The notes beneath the pieces were generated by a model. That model was not told the origin of the DNA and searched no databases. It saw nothing but the letters and a program-made list of their open reading frames with translations. This document shows positions 1-7,622 of a DNA stretch of 64,000 nucleotides, in pieces (position 1 is the first letter of the stretch; each line of letters begins with the position of its first letter). Both the position numbers and the translations under genes were made by a program. The DNA is from CAG-791 sp963596015. GTDB taxonomy: Bacteria; Bacillota; Clostridia; Lachnospirales; Lachnospiraceae. Where the stretch lies: assembly GCA_963596015.1 (NCBI GenBank), contig CAVBJS010000007.1, positions 1 through 64,000 on the forward strand. Reading direction: 5' to 3'.

Positions 1-2
1 CC

Positions 3-134
3 GATACCATCCTGCGGCTTCGATGCAGATCATGCAAAACTGGCGCGCAGTGCAAGGGATGCGAGCCATTCTGCCGCGCCCCGGTGCATTACGTTTTGTA
101 TTCCGCTACGGATCCGAACACCTATAAAATGTAA
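3..134 (+). CDS. 3' end of a cysteine-rich protein (partial, unknown)
   Basis: An open frame enters from the left edge and stops with TAA at 132-134, giving about 43 residues. The fragment holds six cysteines, five of them as CRSCKTGAQCKGCEPFC, which could bind a metal ion, followed by a hydrophobic-aromatic tail ending in TYKM. I do not recognise the family. A frame shadow cannot be excluded because only the end is visible, although the cysteine spacing looks non-random. The next gene, tgt, is on the opposite strand and converges on it. Confidence 0.3.
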   Translation, partial: DTILRLRCRSCKTGAQCKGCEPFCRAPVHYVLYSATDPNTYKM

Positions 135-162
135 TAAACGTTACAGTTCAGAAGTTCAGCTT

Positions 163-244
163 CCTGCCGATTGGTCAACGTCCGAACTTAACGTTAAAAA
201 AGATTGTTGCTTTGGTGCCCAGTGTAAAGCCTGCCGATTGGTCA
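163..244. repeat. Two copies of a 15-nt direct repeat downstream of tgt
   Basis: CCTGCCGATTGGTCA occurs at 163-177 and again at 230-244, 67 nt apart. Each copy is followed by a loosely similar tract (AACGTCCGAACTTAACGTT versus GTGTCTGCGTAACGCTAA). The pair fills the converging gap between the left-edge fragment and tgt. No obvious terminator with a T-run was found here. Confidence 0.6.
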
Positions 245-264
245 GTGTCTGCGTAACGCTAATG

Positions 265-1404
265 TCACGCCTCCGGTTCCTGCGCCAGCGCAGCCAGCTT
301 CTCTGCGCGATACTGGGCAAATCTTCCCTCGTCCAGTGCATCTCTGATCTCCTGCATAAGAGAATTATAAAAATACAGATTATGCATAACGCAGAAGCGA
401 AGGCCCAGGGCCTCTCCCGCCTTGTGCAGATGACGTATATAGGCTCTGGAATAGCCGGCTCTGCATACGGGACAGCCGCAGGTCTCATCGATAGGACGGT
501 CATCTGTCTCGTAGCGGGCGTTGCGGATCCGCAGTGTGCCGTGATTGGTGTAGAGATTGCCATGGCGTCCGTTACGGCTGGGATAAACACAGTCAAAGAA
601 GTCGATACCTCTGGCCACACCTTCGATGATATTTTCCGGTGTGCCGACGCCCATCAGGTAGGTAGGCTTGTTCTTGGGCAGGTAAGGTGTGGTATTCTCT
701 ATGACGGAATACATCTCCTCGTGGGTCTCTCCCACAGCCAGTCCGCCGATAGCATAGCCGTCCAGATCCATCTCCGCAATCCGCTTGGCATGCTCTGTGC
801 GGATATCCTGGTAAACAGCGCCCTGGTTAATGCCGAACAACAGCTGGTGGTGATTGATGGTCTCCTCCAGACCGTTTAACCGCTGCATCTCCGCTTTGCA
901 TCTGGCAAGCCAACGGGTGGTGCGGGCCACGGAGTCCTCCACGTACTTTTTATCCGCATGGCTGGGAGCACATTCGTCAAAGGCCATGGCAATGGTGGAG
1001 GCTAGGTGGGACTGGATCTGCATACTCTCCTCCGGTCCCATAAAGATCTTGCGGCCGTCCACGTGGGAATGGAAGGTAACGCCCTCTTCCTTGATCCTGC
1101 GAAGCTGTGCTAGGGAGAAAACCTGAAATCCACCGGAGTCCGTCAGGATCGGCTTATTCCATCGCATAAAGTGATGGAGGCCACCCATCTTATATACCAC
1201 TTCATCCCCGGGGCGCACATGTAGATGATAGGTGTTACAAAGGGCCACCTGGGTATCAATGGACTCTAAGTCTGTAGCAGAGAGGCCGCCCTTAATGGCA
1301 GCGGCCGTAGCTACATTCATAAAAACAGGCGTCTGGATGACGCCGTGTACTGTGGTCATTCTGGCACGTTTTGCCATGCCTTCCTGCTTTAATAATTCGT
1401 ACAT
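265..1404 (-). CDS. tgt: Queuine tRNA-ribosyltransferase
   Basis: This enzyme exchanges guanine-34 in tRNAs with GUN anticodons for the queuine precursor preQ1. The 379-residue product has the normal bacterial length. The sequence shows ILTDSGGFQVFSL with the catalytic Asp near residue 89, the GGLAVGE loop, the second-Asp region FFDCVYPSRNGRHG, and the zinc site CGCPVC followed by SRAYIRHL. The start is the ATG at 1402-1404. A Met nine codons later (MAKRARMTTVHG) is possible, but MYELLKQEG matches family N-termini. It has its own promoter at 1499-1527 and is not coupled to aroC upstream. Confidence 0.96.
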   Translation of the reverse strand: MYELLKQEGMAKRARMTTVHGVIQTPVFMNVATAAAIKGGLSATDLESIDTQVALCNTYHLHVRPGDEVVYKMGGLHHFMRWNKPILTDSGGFQVFSLAQLRRIKEEGVTFHSHVDGRKIFMGPEESMQIQSHLASTIAMAFDECAPSHADKKYVEDSVARTTRWLARCKAEMQRLNGLEETINHHQLLFGINQGAVYQDIRTEHAKRIAEMDLDGYAIGGLAVGETHEEMYSVIENTTPYLPKNKPTYLMGVGTPENIIEGVARGIDFFDCVYPSRNGRHGNLYTNHGTLRIRNARYETDDRPIDETCGCPVCRAGYSRAYIRHLHKAGEALGLRFCVMHNLYFYNSLMQEIRDALDEGRFAQYRAEKLAALAQEPEA

Positions 1405-1440
1405 TCCTTAAATTCCTTACTCTATAAATAATTTAATAAA

Positions 1441-1457
1441 GATCATTATAAATGATC
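1441..1457. other. Small palindrome in the tgt leader
   Basis: GATCATT-ATA-AATGATC is a perfect 7-bp inverted repeat between the predicted tgt promoter and the start codon. It could be a leader hairpin or an operator. Nothing else in the sequence decides between these. Confidence 0.4.
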
Positions 1458-1498
1458 ACCTTGTTAAATAATTACACTTTATAAATGCTTGAAAACGG

Positions 1499-1527
1499 CT
1501 TATATTTTAGAATTCCGTGGCTTTCAA
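1499..1527 (-). promoter_or_regulatory. Predicted sigma-A promoter of tgt
   Basis: Read on the minus strand, TTGAAA at 1527-1522 is followed after 17 nt by TATAAG at 1504-1499, about 95 nt ahead of the tgt start codon. Both boxes are close to the housekeeping consensus. Confidence 0.55.
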
Positions 1528-1554
1528 TGGTGTAGCTAATTAAAAACACTTATA

Positions 1555-2673
1555 CTAGTTTTCGATATGATCGTCGGTATAAAAAGAGACCACCCTGTCA
1601 GCTCTTGCGCTCATGTTCACCAGCATGGCATCCAGGATCGTCATAGCAGCCATGCACTCTGCTACCACCACTGCTCTGGGCACGATCACCGGATCGTGTC
1701 TTCCGTGGATGGTCAGCTTTCTGGCCTCTCCTGCCTGGTCTACTGTATCCTGCTCCCGGAAAATAGAAGGGGTGGGCTTGACAGAAAGCCGAAGCAGGAT
1801 ATCTGAGCCATCGGAAATACCACCTAAGATGCCGCCGGCGTGATTGGTCTTTTTAGCGATACCGCCCTTGTCGTCCGGCAGAAAAGCATCGTTGTTCTCC
1901 GATCCCTTTGCCCGGGCCACTGCAGTGCCGTCTCCGATCTCCACTGCTTTTACGGCGCCGATGGACATCATAGCCTGTGCCAGACGGGCATCCAGTTTTT
2001 CAAAGACCGGATCTCCGATACCGGCAGGCACGCCCTGAATGCGGCAGGCGATGACGCCGCCTACGGAATCTTTTTTTTCCATGGCCTTGTGCAGCCAGGC
2101 GGTGGCTTCCTGATCAGCCTTAGCATCCGGCATAGCGGTGGGGGTTCGGGTGATCAGGGAAGCATCAAAAGAGGCCGGATCGATGGAAATGGGTCCGATT
2201 GCTTCTGTATAAGCCATGATCTGTATGCCCATCTGCTTAAGAAGCTTGGCGGCAATGGCGCCGCAGGCTACTCTGGCTGCGGTCTCCCGGCCGGAGGATC
2301 TGCCACCGCCCCGATAATCCCGCAGACCATACTTGGCATCAAATCCATAATCCGCATGGCCGGGACGATAGCAAGCGGCCAGATCTCCGTAGTCGCCGGA
2401 GCGCTGGGAGGTATTGCGTATCATCATGGAAATGGGAGTGCCGGTAGTTTTCCCTTCAAAAACACCGGACAGGATCTCAATCTGATCCGCCTCCTTGCGA
2501 GGGGTAGACAGACTGCTCTGTCCCGGCTTTCTCCGGTCCAGATAGGGCTGGATATCAGCCTCTGATAATTCCATTCCGGCGGGGAAGCCGTCCAGCACCG
2601 CTCCCAAAGCCGGGCCGTGGGATTCCCCCCAGGTAGTCATTTTTAAGATTGTTCCGAATGATGAACCTGCCAT
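1555..2673 (-). CDS. aroC: Chorismate synthase
   Basis: Catalyses the last shikimate-pathway step, 5-enolpyruvylshikimate-3-phosphate to chorismate, using reduced FMN. The 372-residue sequence carries the N-terminal TWGESHGPALG signature, DRRKPGQSSLSTPRKE, the glycine-rich GRSSGRETAARVA motif, and the C-terminal RHDPVIVPRAVVVAECM motif. The length is normal. It begins only 3 nt after the stop of the lactonase-like gene on the same strand, so the two are probably one transcript. No other aromatic amino acid genes are nearby. Confidence 0.97.
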   Translation of the reverse strand: MAGSSFGTILKMTTWGESHGPALGAVLDGFPAGMELSEADIQPYLDRRKPGQSSLSTPRKEADQIEILSGVFEGKTTGTPISMMIRNTSQRSGDYGDLAACYRPGHADYGFDAKYGLRDYRGGGRSSGRETAARVACGAIAAKLLKQMGIQIMAYTEAIGPISIDPASFDASLITRTPTAMPDAKADQEATAWLHKAMEKKDSVGGVIACRIQGVPAGIGDPVFEKLDARLAQAMMSIGAVKAVEIGDGTAVARAKGSENNDAFLPDDKGGIAKKTNHAGGILGGISDGSDILLRLSVKPTPSIFREQDTVDQAGEARKLTIHGRHDPVIVPRAVVVAECMAAMTILDAMLVNMSARADRVVSFYTDDHIEN

Positions 2674-2676
2674 GCA

Positions 2677-3765
2677 CTAAATCCTCCGGAATACGATGCA
2701 GTTGGGCTGGGAGACCTTGATCTCCTTCCCCTTCATGACCATCAGGCCGTTTTCCAGATCAGCGGTGAAAAAGGTCATGGTATTGGACTCATGGTTTAAG
2801 GATACCAGATGCTTATCGTCCGGGAAAAGATCGGCGTCCTTGGGATAATTGCCGCTGACCGGCAGGCAGAAGCACTTGGTCAGAAGGCCGGTCTTTTCAT
2901 CCGCAGAAAAGACGGTTACCGTATTATCTCCCGCATTGCTGGTGATGAGGTACTGGTAATCAGCAGAGAAATTAAGGGCGCTGGCCGCAGAGCCGCCGGC
3001 ATGCTTCTCATTCATGGTGGGCACCGTCTGGATCTTCTCAAATTCCGGTGCACCGTCAATTTCCTGATAGGAATAGACATCGATATAATTCTTCAGCTCG
3101 TGGACCACATAGAGGTAGCTGCCGTCCCGGCTAAAGGCCAGATGACGGGGTGCAGACTCCAGCTCACTGTGGATGGTATCTACGTGTTCGATGGTGCCAT
3201 GCTTATCGTCGAAGCGATAGACCTTCACATAGTCCATGCCCAGATCGGAAGCCAGCAGATAGTGATTATCTCTGGTCATCTTGACGCACTGCACATGGGG
3301 ACGGAAATTCCGCTCTGCGATGGAACCGATGCCCTTGTGATACAGCTCATCGGTGATCTCCCCTACACTGCCGTCTTCTCCCAGACGAAGTACCGTGATC
3401 TTACCGTCGTGATATCCGCCTACAAAGAGCCAGGAATCCGTATAATCGGTGGAAAGATGAGAACCTCTCATACCGTTGATAAAACCGTGGTTGATAAAGG
3501 TCAGCATGCCGTCCTTCTCGATGCGGAAGCTGTCGATGCCAAAGTCTGTAATGGCATAGAGATATTTATGATTATGGGAAAGTGTCAAATAGGAGGAATT
3601 GGTGATCTCGATCTTCCCTTTCTCCGTAAGCTTGCCCTCTTCCATATCCACATCATAAATATGTATGCCGAAATGATCGCCCCGATTCATCGTATAACTG
3701 GAAACATATGCTACATACTTTTCTGCCCCTGTCTGTTTTTGCCGTTCTTTTTTCTGGTCTGCCAT
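2677..3765 (-). CDS. Lactonase / seven-bladed beta-propeller family protein
   Basis: A 362-residue cytosolic protein of the 6-phosphogluconolactonase-like (YbhE/Pgl type) beta-propeller family. Evidence is the repeating blade pattern, for example YVAYVSSYT at the start, FRPHVQCV, APRHLAFSRDGSYLYVVHEL in the middle, and FPDDKHLVSLNHESNTMTFF near the end. Many members are annotated as 6-phosphogluconolactonase, but substrate is often unknown and cannot be told from sequence alone. GGAGG precedes the ATG at 3765. It lies just upstream of aroC and diverges from the polyamine operon. Confidence 0.85.
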   Translation of the reverse strand: MADQKKERQKQTGAEKYVAYVSSYTMNRGDHFGIHIYDVDMEEGKLTEKGKIEITNSSYLTLSHNHKYLYAITDFGIDSFRIEKDGMLTFINHGFINGMRGSHLSTDYTDSWLFVGGYHDGKITVLRLGEDGSVGEITDELYHKGIGSIAERNFRPHVQCVKMTRDNHYLLASDLGMDYVKVYRFDDKHGTIEHVDTIHSELESAPRHLAFSRDGSYLYVVHELKNYIDVYSYQEIDGAPEFEKIQTVPTMNEKHAGGSAASALNFSADYQYLITSNAGDNTVTVFSADEKTGLLTKCFCLPVSGNYPKDADLFPDDKHLVSLNHESNTMTFFTADLENGLMVMKGKEIKVSQPNCIVFRRI

Positions 3766-3904
3766 AAGTGCTGCCTCCGATTATCCCCATTTTATTTTTG
3801 AAAAAGAACTGTCCGTATGCCCGCCTTATGGCAGACATCTCTTTAGTAGTTTAGCATATTATGCGGCTTTTTGTGAATAATTTACAAAAATCTTTCCCAG
3901 ACGA

Positions 3905-3932
3905 TTGACATTCTTATACGTGTCTGTATAAT
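3905..3932 (+). promoter_or_regulatory. Near-consensus promoter of the regulator-potABCD operon
   Basis: TTGACA at 3905-3910 and TATAAT at 3927-3932 are both perfect housekeeping boxes, separated by 16 nt. It is the strongest promoter visible in the window and would give a leader of about 245 nt ahead of the XRE regulator gene. Confidence 0.85.
3914..3931. promoter_or_regulatory. Palindromic operator overlapping the pot promoter
   Basis: TTATAC-GTGTCT-GTATAA is a perfect 6+6 inverted repeat lying in the spacer and overlapping the -10 box. A repressor bound here would block RNA polymerase. The first gene of the operon encodes an XRE/cupin regulator, the obvious candidate for autoregulation. 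This assignment is inferred from position. Confidence 0.6.
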
Positions 3933-4023
3933 AGGGCGTGTTTGTTTAGTAAAAATAAACCGAAGGTTTAAAAATAATAAATTTTTTACCTGAATCTTAC
4001 ATGGCTTTGCTTTTGATTATACA

Positions 4024-4180
4024 AAGCTGCTCAGAAAAAGAGGACAGCGAGAAAGATCTGCTCGATAGCAGAGCTTTCTCGCGGCAACATGTAACGAAGT
4101 CGTCACATGTTGCTTTGATGGCAGACGAGAATCTGAAATTCTCGTCGCCTCTTCGCAGCAAGCTGCTCAGAAAAAGAGGA
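4024..4180 (+). promoter_or_regulatory. Leader hairpin array ahead of the XRE regulator
   Basis: Four consecutive hairpins are visible: 4047-4082 (GCGAGAAAG arms plus an inner CTGCT/AGCAG stem), 4084-4113 (GCAACATGT arms plus inner ACGA/TCGT), 4124-4146 (GACGAGAAT arms) and the small 4155-4166 (GCAG-CAAG-CTGC). The last sits directly before the AAAAAGAGGA ribosome binding site. A perfect 21-nt direct repeat that includes this binding site flanks the array at 4024-4044 and 4160-4180. The architecture matches the arrays before potD and uxuB although the stem sequences are unrelated. Confidence 0.7.
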
Positions 4181-4184
4181 ATAT

Positions 4185-4727
4185 ATGGACATAGGACAAA
4201 AAATACGGGAGCTTCGAATGCAGAAAAATCTGACCCAGGAAGAGTTAGCGGACCGGGCGGAGCTTACCAAGGGCTTTATTTCACAGGTGGAGCGAAACCA
4301 CACCTCCCCTTCCATCAACACGCTGATCGATCTGCTCCAGTGTCTGGGGACGGATCTGCAGACCTTCTTTTCAGAGGCACCGGCGGAGGAACAGATCGTC
4401 TTTCCGGCTTCCGACTATTTCGAAAAGATCGATCCGGAGCTTCACAATAAGATCGAGTGGATCATTCCCAATGCGCAGAAAAACATGATGGAGCCCATCC
4501 TGCTCACCTTAGAGGCCGGCGGTTCCACTTATCCGGACAATCCCCATGAGGGAGAGGAATTCGGCTATGTGCTCTCCGGCAGCATCACCCTGCATTTGGG
4601 GAAGAAACAATATAAAGCCAAAAAAGGGGAATCCTTTTACTTCACCCCTTCCACTACCCACTATATAGAAGCCTCACCCAAAAAAGGAGCCGTGCTGCTC
4701 TGGGTGAGCACCCCGCCCAGTTTTTAA
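4185..4727 (+). CDS. XRE-family regulator with cupin domain (polyamine operon)
   Basis: A 180-residue cytosolic transcription factor. Residues 3-62 form a Cro/C1-type helix-turn-helix (IRELRMQKNLTQEELADRAE, then GFISQVERN). Residues about 105-178 form a cupin sensor domain with PHEGEEFGYVLSG and the later TTHYIEA segment. This is the PuuR-like architecture common ahead of polyamine transport and degradation genes. It is the first gene of the potABCD operon, 34 nt before potA, with a palindrome in its promoter. The likely role is a polyamine-responsive autorepressor; the ligand is inferred from context. Confidence 0.88.
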   Translation: MDIGQKIRELRMQKNLTQEELADRAELTKGFISQVERNHTSPSINTLIDLLQCLGTDLQTFFSEAPAEEQIVFPASDYFEKIDPELHNKIEWIIPNAQKNMMEPILLTLEAGGSTYPDNPHEGEEFGYVLSGSITLHLGKKQYKAKKGESFYFTPSTTHYIEASPKKGAVLLWVSTPPSF

Positions 4728-4761
4728 TATTTTTAATCTTTTAATAACGGAGGATAAAACA

Positions 4762-5835
4762 TTGCAGAAGGAACTCATTTCTCTGTCCCACATCAACAAA
4801 CAGTTTGACGGTCAGGTGATCCTGGATGATTTAAATTTGACGATCCACGAGAATGAATTTCTCACGCTACTTGGCCCCTCCGGCTGCGGCAAGACTACCA
4901 CGCTGCGGATCATCGGCGGCTTTGAGACCCCGGACAGCGGACAGGTGATCTTTGACGGTAAGGATATTACCGATCTCGCCCCCAACAAAAGACAATTGAA
5001 TACCGTATTTCAGAAATATGCCCTTTTCACCCACATGGACATCGCAGAGAATATTGCCTTTGGCCTTAAGATCAGCGGCAAGTCCCAGAGCTATATCCAG
5101 GATAAGATCAAATATGCCTTAAAGCTGGTAAATCTGGATGGCTACGAGCACAGAAGACCGGACTCCTTAAGCGGCGGCCAGCAGCAGCGTATCGCCATCG
5201 CCAGAGCTATCGTCAATGAGCCTAAGGTTCTGCTGTTGGATGAGCCTCTGGGCGCCCTGGATCTTAAGCTTCGCCAGGACATGCAATATGAGCTGATCCG
5301 TCTGAAAAATGAGCTGGGTATCACCTTTATCTATGTCACCCACGACCAGGAGGAAGCCCTTACCATGTCCGATACCATCGTGGTCATGAACCAGGGCTAT
5401 ATCCAGCAGACCGGTTCTCCGGAAAAGATCTACAACGAGCCGGAAAATGCCTTTGTAGCCGACTTCATCGGCGACAGCAACATCATTGACGCCATCATGG
5501 TGCAGGATGAGCTGGTAGAGATCCTGGGCACGAAATTTGCCTGCGTGGATAAGGGCTTCGGAAACAACAAGCCGGTGGATGTGGTGATCCGACCGGAGGA
5601 TGTGGAGCTGACAGATCCTTCTGCCGCTGCCCTTACCGGTGTGGTCAGTCATATTATCTTTAAGGGCGTTCATTATGAAATGGAAGTTATGGCCGGTGGC
5701 TTTGAGTGGCTGGTGCACTCCACCCGCATGTTCCCGGTAGGCACCAAGGTGGGCATTCAGGTTGATCCCTTTAACATCCAGATCATGAACAAACCGGAAT
5801 CCGAGGACGAGGAGGCCGTATCTATCGATGATTAA
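4762..5835 (+). CDS. potA: Spermidine/putrescine ABC transporter, ATP-binding subunit
   Basis: A 357-residue membrane-associated ATPase that powers polyamine import. Walker A is GPSGCGKTT at residues 38-46, the signature is LSGGQQQR, Walker B is VLLLDEPLGALD, and the H-loop is in YVTHDQEEA. A TOBE-type C-terminal domain follows from about residue 240. The start codon is TTG at 4762-4764, the only start with a good ribosome binding site (CGGAGG at 4749-4754); the protein sequence fits from there. The 3' end overlaps potB by 8 nt, implying translational coupling. Confidence 0.95.
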   Translation: MQKELISLSHINKQFDGQVILDDLNLTIHENEFLTLLGPSGCGKTTTLRIIGGFETPDSGQVIFDGKDITDLAPNKRQLNTVFQKYALFTHMDIAENIAFGLKISGKSQSYIQDKIKYALKLVNLDGYEHRRPDSLSGGQQQRIAIARAIVNEPKVLLLDEPLGALDLKLRQDMQYELIRLKNELGITFIYVTHDQEEALTMSDTIVVMNQGYIQQTGSPEKIYNEPENAFVADFIGDSNIIDAIMVQDELVEILGTKFACVDKGFGNNKPVDVVIRPEDVELTDPSAAALTGVVSHIIFKGVHYEMEVMAGGFEWLVHSTRMFPVGTKVGIQVDPFNIQIMNKPESEDEEAVSIDD

Positions 5836-6655
5836 AACACATAAGGTTCGCAATCTCCTGGCCACTCCCTATCTGGTGTGGATGCTTATTTTTATCCTGG
5901 TACCCCTGGCCATGATCTTCTGGTACGGCTTTACCGGGGAGGACGGCCGATTTACCCTTGAGAATATCCTGGCCATGGCCAGACCGGAGCACGCCCGCTC
6001 TCTTTGGAAGGCTCTGTATCTGTCAGTCATCAGCACCGGCATCTGCCTTTTGCTGGCTTATCCCCTCTGTCTGATCCTGGCAGAGAAAAAGACCAGCCAG
6101 AGCGGCATCATCGTTATGCTTTTTGTGCTGCCTATGTGGATGAATTTCCTGCTGCGCACTATGGCATGGCAGACCATTCTGGAAAAGACCGGCATTTTGA
6201 ATGCAGTTTTAACGGCACTGCATCTGCCCACCCTTAATATCATCAATACCCAAAGCGCCATTTTGTTTGGTATGGTCTATAATTTCCTGCCCTTTATGGT
6301 ATTGCCCCTATACAATACTCTGGCCAAGATCGACCCCAACGTCATCAGCGCCGCCAGAGACTTAGGTGCAGACAGCTTCCAGACCTTCCGCCGCATTACC
6401 CTGCCTCTTTCCGTTCCCGGCATCGTCAGCGGCATCGCCATGGTGTTCATTCCCTCTCTGACCACCTTCGTCATCAGTAACCTGTTGGGCGGCAGCAAGA
6501 TCCTGCTGATCGGCAATGTCATTGAGCAGGAATTTACCCTTGCCTATGACTGGCATTTAGGCAGCGGTCTTTCCATCATCCTGATGCTCTTTATCATCGT
6601 CAACATGGTTCTGTCCGCCGTGACAGATAAAAACGGGGAGGATCTTTCCTTATGA
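5828..6655 (+). CDS. potB: Spermidine/putrescine ABC transporter, permease
   Basis: A 275-residue inner-membrane permease with about six hydrophobic helices. The binding-protein-dependent transport motif that contacts the ATPase is visible as AARDLGADSFQTFRRITLP around residues 177-195. It overlaps potA by 8 nt and potC by 4 nt (ATGA type), so the three are translated together. With PotC it forms the translocation channel for polyamines delivered by PotD. Confidence 0.94.
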   Translation: MIKTHKVRNLLATPYLVWMLIFILVPLAMIFWYGFTGEDGRFTLENILAMARPEHARSLWKALYLSVISTGICLLLAYPLCLILAEKKTSQSGIIVMLFVLPMWMNFLLRTMAWQTILEKTGILNAVLTALHLPTLNIINTQSAILFGMVYNFLPFMVLPLYNTLAKIDPNVISAARDLGADSFQTFRRITLPLSVPGIVSGIAMVFIPSLTTFVISNLLGGSKILLIGNVIEQEFTLAYDWHLGSGLSIILMLFIIVNMVLSAVTDKNGEDLSL

Positions 6656-7467
6656 GTCAAAACAGAGTTGCAGGAAGCAGCCATCCTTGCCTGGATGGGC
6701 TGAAAAAGGTTTATCTTTTCCTGATCATCTTTTTTCTGTATGCACCCATCATGGTCATGGTGGTACAGTCCTTTAACCAGAGTAAATCCAGAGCCCGCTG
6801 GGGCGGCTTTACCTTAGAGTGGTACAGCGCTTTACTGGAAAATGAAGAGATCCTGATGGCGCTTCGCAATACCCTGACCATTGCAGCTATCTCCGCGGTG
6901 GTCTCCACCGTAATCAGCCTGATCGCCTGCCTGGCCATTGTGCATATGACCAGACGCACCCGTTCCGTGCTGCTGGGCATCTCCAATATTCCTATGCTGA
7001 ATGCGGAGATCGTCACCGGTATCTCCCTGATGCTGCTGTTTCTTACCTTCGGCATCCGCATGGGCTACGGCACCATCCTGGTCTCCCATATCACTTTCTG
7101 CATTCCCTACGTGATATTGAGCATTATGCCCCGGTTTCAGCAGCTGAATACCAGCAACTATGAGGCGGCCCTGGATCTGGGCGCTTCCCCTGTCTATGCC
7201 TTTTTTCGTGTAGTGATGCCGGACCTGATGCCCGGTATCATCTCCGGTATGATCATGGCCTTTACCATGTCCATAGACGACTTTATCATCACCCACTTTA
7301 CCAAGGGCGCCGGTGTGGATACCCTGTCTACCAAGATCTATACCGAAGTCAAAAAAGGCATTAAGCCGGAAATGTATGCCCTGTCCACCATTATCTTCGT
7401 GGTGGTACTGGTGCTGCTGATCCTGGTGAACTGGCCCAAAAATGAAAAAGGTAAACAGACGGCATAA
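6652..7467 (+). CDS. potC: Spermidine/putrescine ABC transporter, permease
   Basis: A 271-residue second permease subunit with an N-terminal membrane helix (LFLIIFFLYAPIMVMVVQS) and the ATPase-contact loop EAALDLGASPVYAFFRVVMP near residues 170-190. It overlaps potB by 4 nt. Its stop codon lies inside GGCATAAAGAGG, a 12-nt sequence repeated just before potD, so the 3' end of the gene is also the left border of the hairpin array that separates it from potD. Confidence 0.94.
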   Translation: MSQNRVAGSSHPCLDGLKKVYLFLIIFFLYAPIMVMVVQSFNQSKSRARWGGFTLEWYSALLENEEILMALRNTLTIAAISAVVSTVISLIACLAIVHMTRRTRSVLLGISNIPMLNAEIVTGISLMLLFLTFGIRMGYGTILVSHITFCIPYVILSIMPRFQQLNTSNYEAALDLGASPVYAFFRVVMPDLMPGIISGMIMAFTMSIDDFIITHFTKGAGVDTLSTKIYTEVKKGIKPEMYALSTIIFVVVLVLLILVNWPKNEKGKQTA

Positions 7468-7611
7468 AGAGGAAAGTTTGAAAGAAATGCTTGATAGCAT
7501 TTCTTTCAAACGACATTGATGACGTAAACGTCATCAATGCATATCGTATCGGAGAATTCGCCTACGCGAAATTCTCCTCACGTGCCGCAGACAAGCTGCG
7601 GCATAAAGAGG
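7461..7611 (+). promoter_or_regulatory. Intercistronic four-hairpin element between potC and potD
   Basis: Four hairpins in order: h1 7476-7511 (15-bp perfect stem GTTTGAAAGAAATGC), h2 7514-7539 (CATTGATGACG arms, loop TAAA), h3 7551-7577 (GGAGAATT with inner CGC/GCG), h4 7583-7603 (TGCCGCAG-ACAAG-CTGCGGCA). The ribosome binding site AAAGAGG of potD follows h4 immediately. The block is flanked by GGCATAAAGAGG at 7461-7472 and 7600-7611. Related copies precede uxuB, gtrA, a TIM-barrel gene and a binding-protein gene. The stems would resist 3' exonuclease decay or shape potD translation; function is inferred. Confidence 0.8.
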
Positions 7612-7622
7612 TAACCTAAAAT

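Noticed and set aside
238..879. 213-codon plus-strand frame opposite tgt
   Set aside because: Antisense shadow of a well-conserved housekeeping gene with no binding site or recognisable domain.
2809..3801. 330-codon plus-strand frame opposite the lactonase-like gene
   Set aside because: Antisense shadow; the minus-strand protein has clear beta-propeller features and a good SD.
7461..7611. Possible CRISPR array
   Set aside because: The repeated units are inverted (hairpins) and differ from each other, there are no equal spacers and no cas genes nearby.
7540..7611. Hairpin array before potD as an intrinsic terminator
   Set aside because: No hairpin in the array is followed by a T-run; each is followed by ordinary sequence and then the potD SD.
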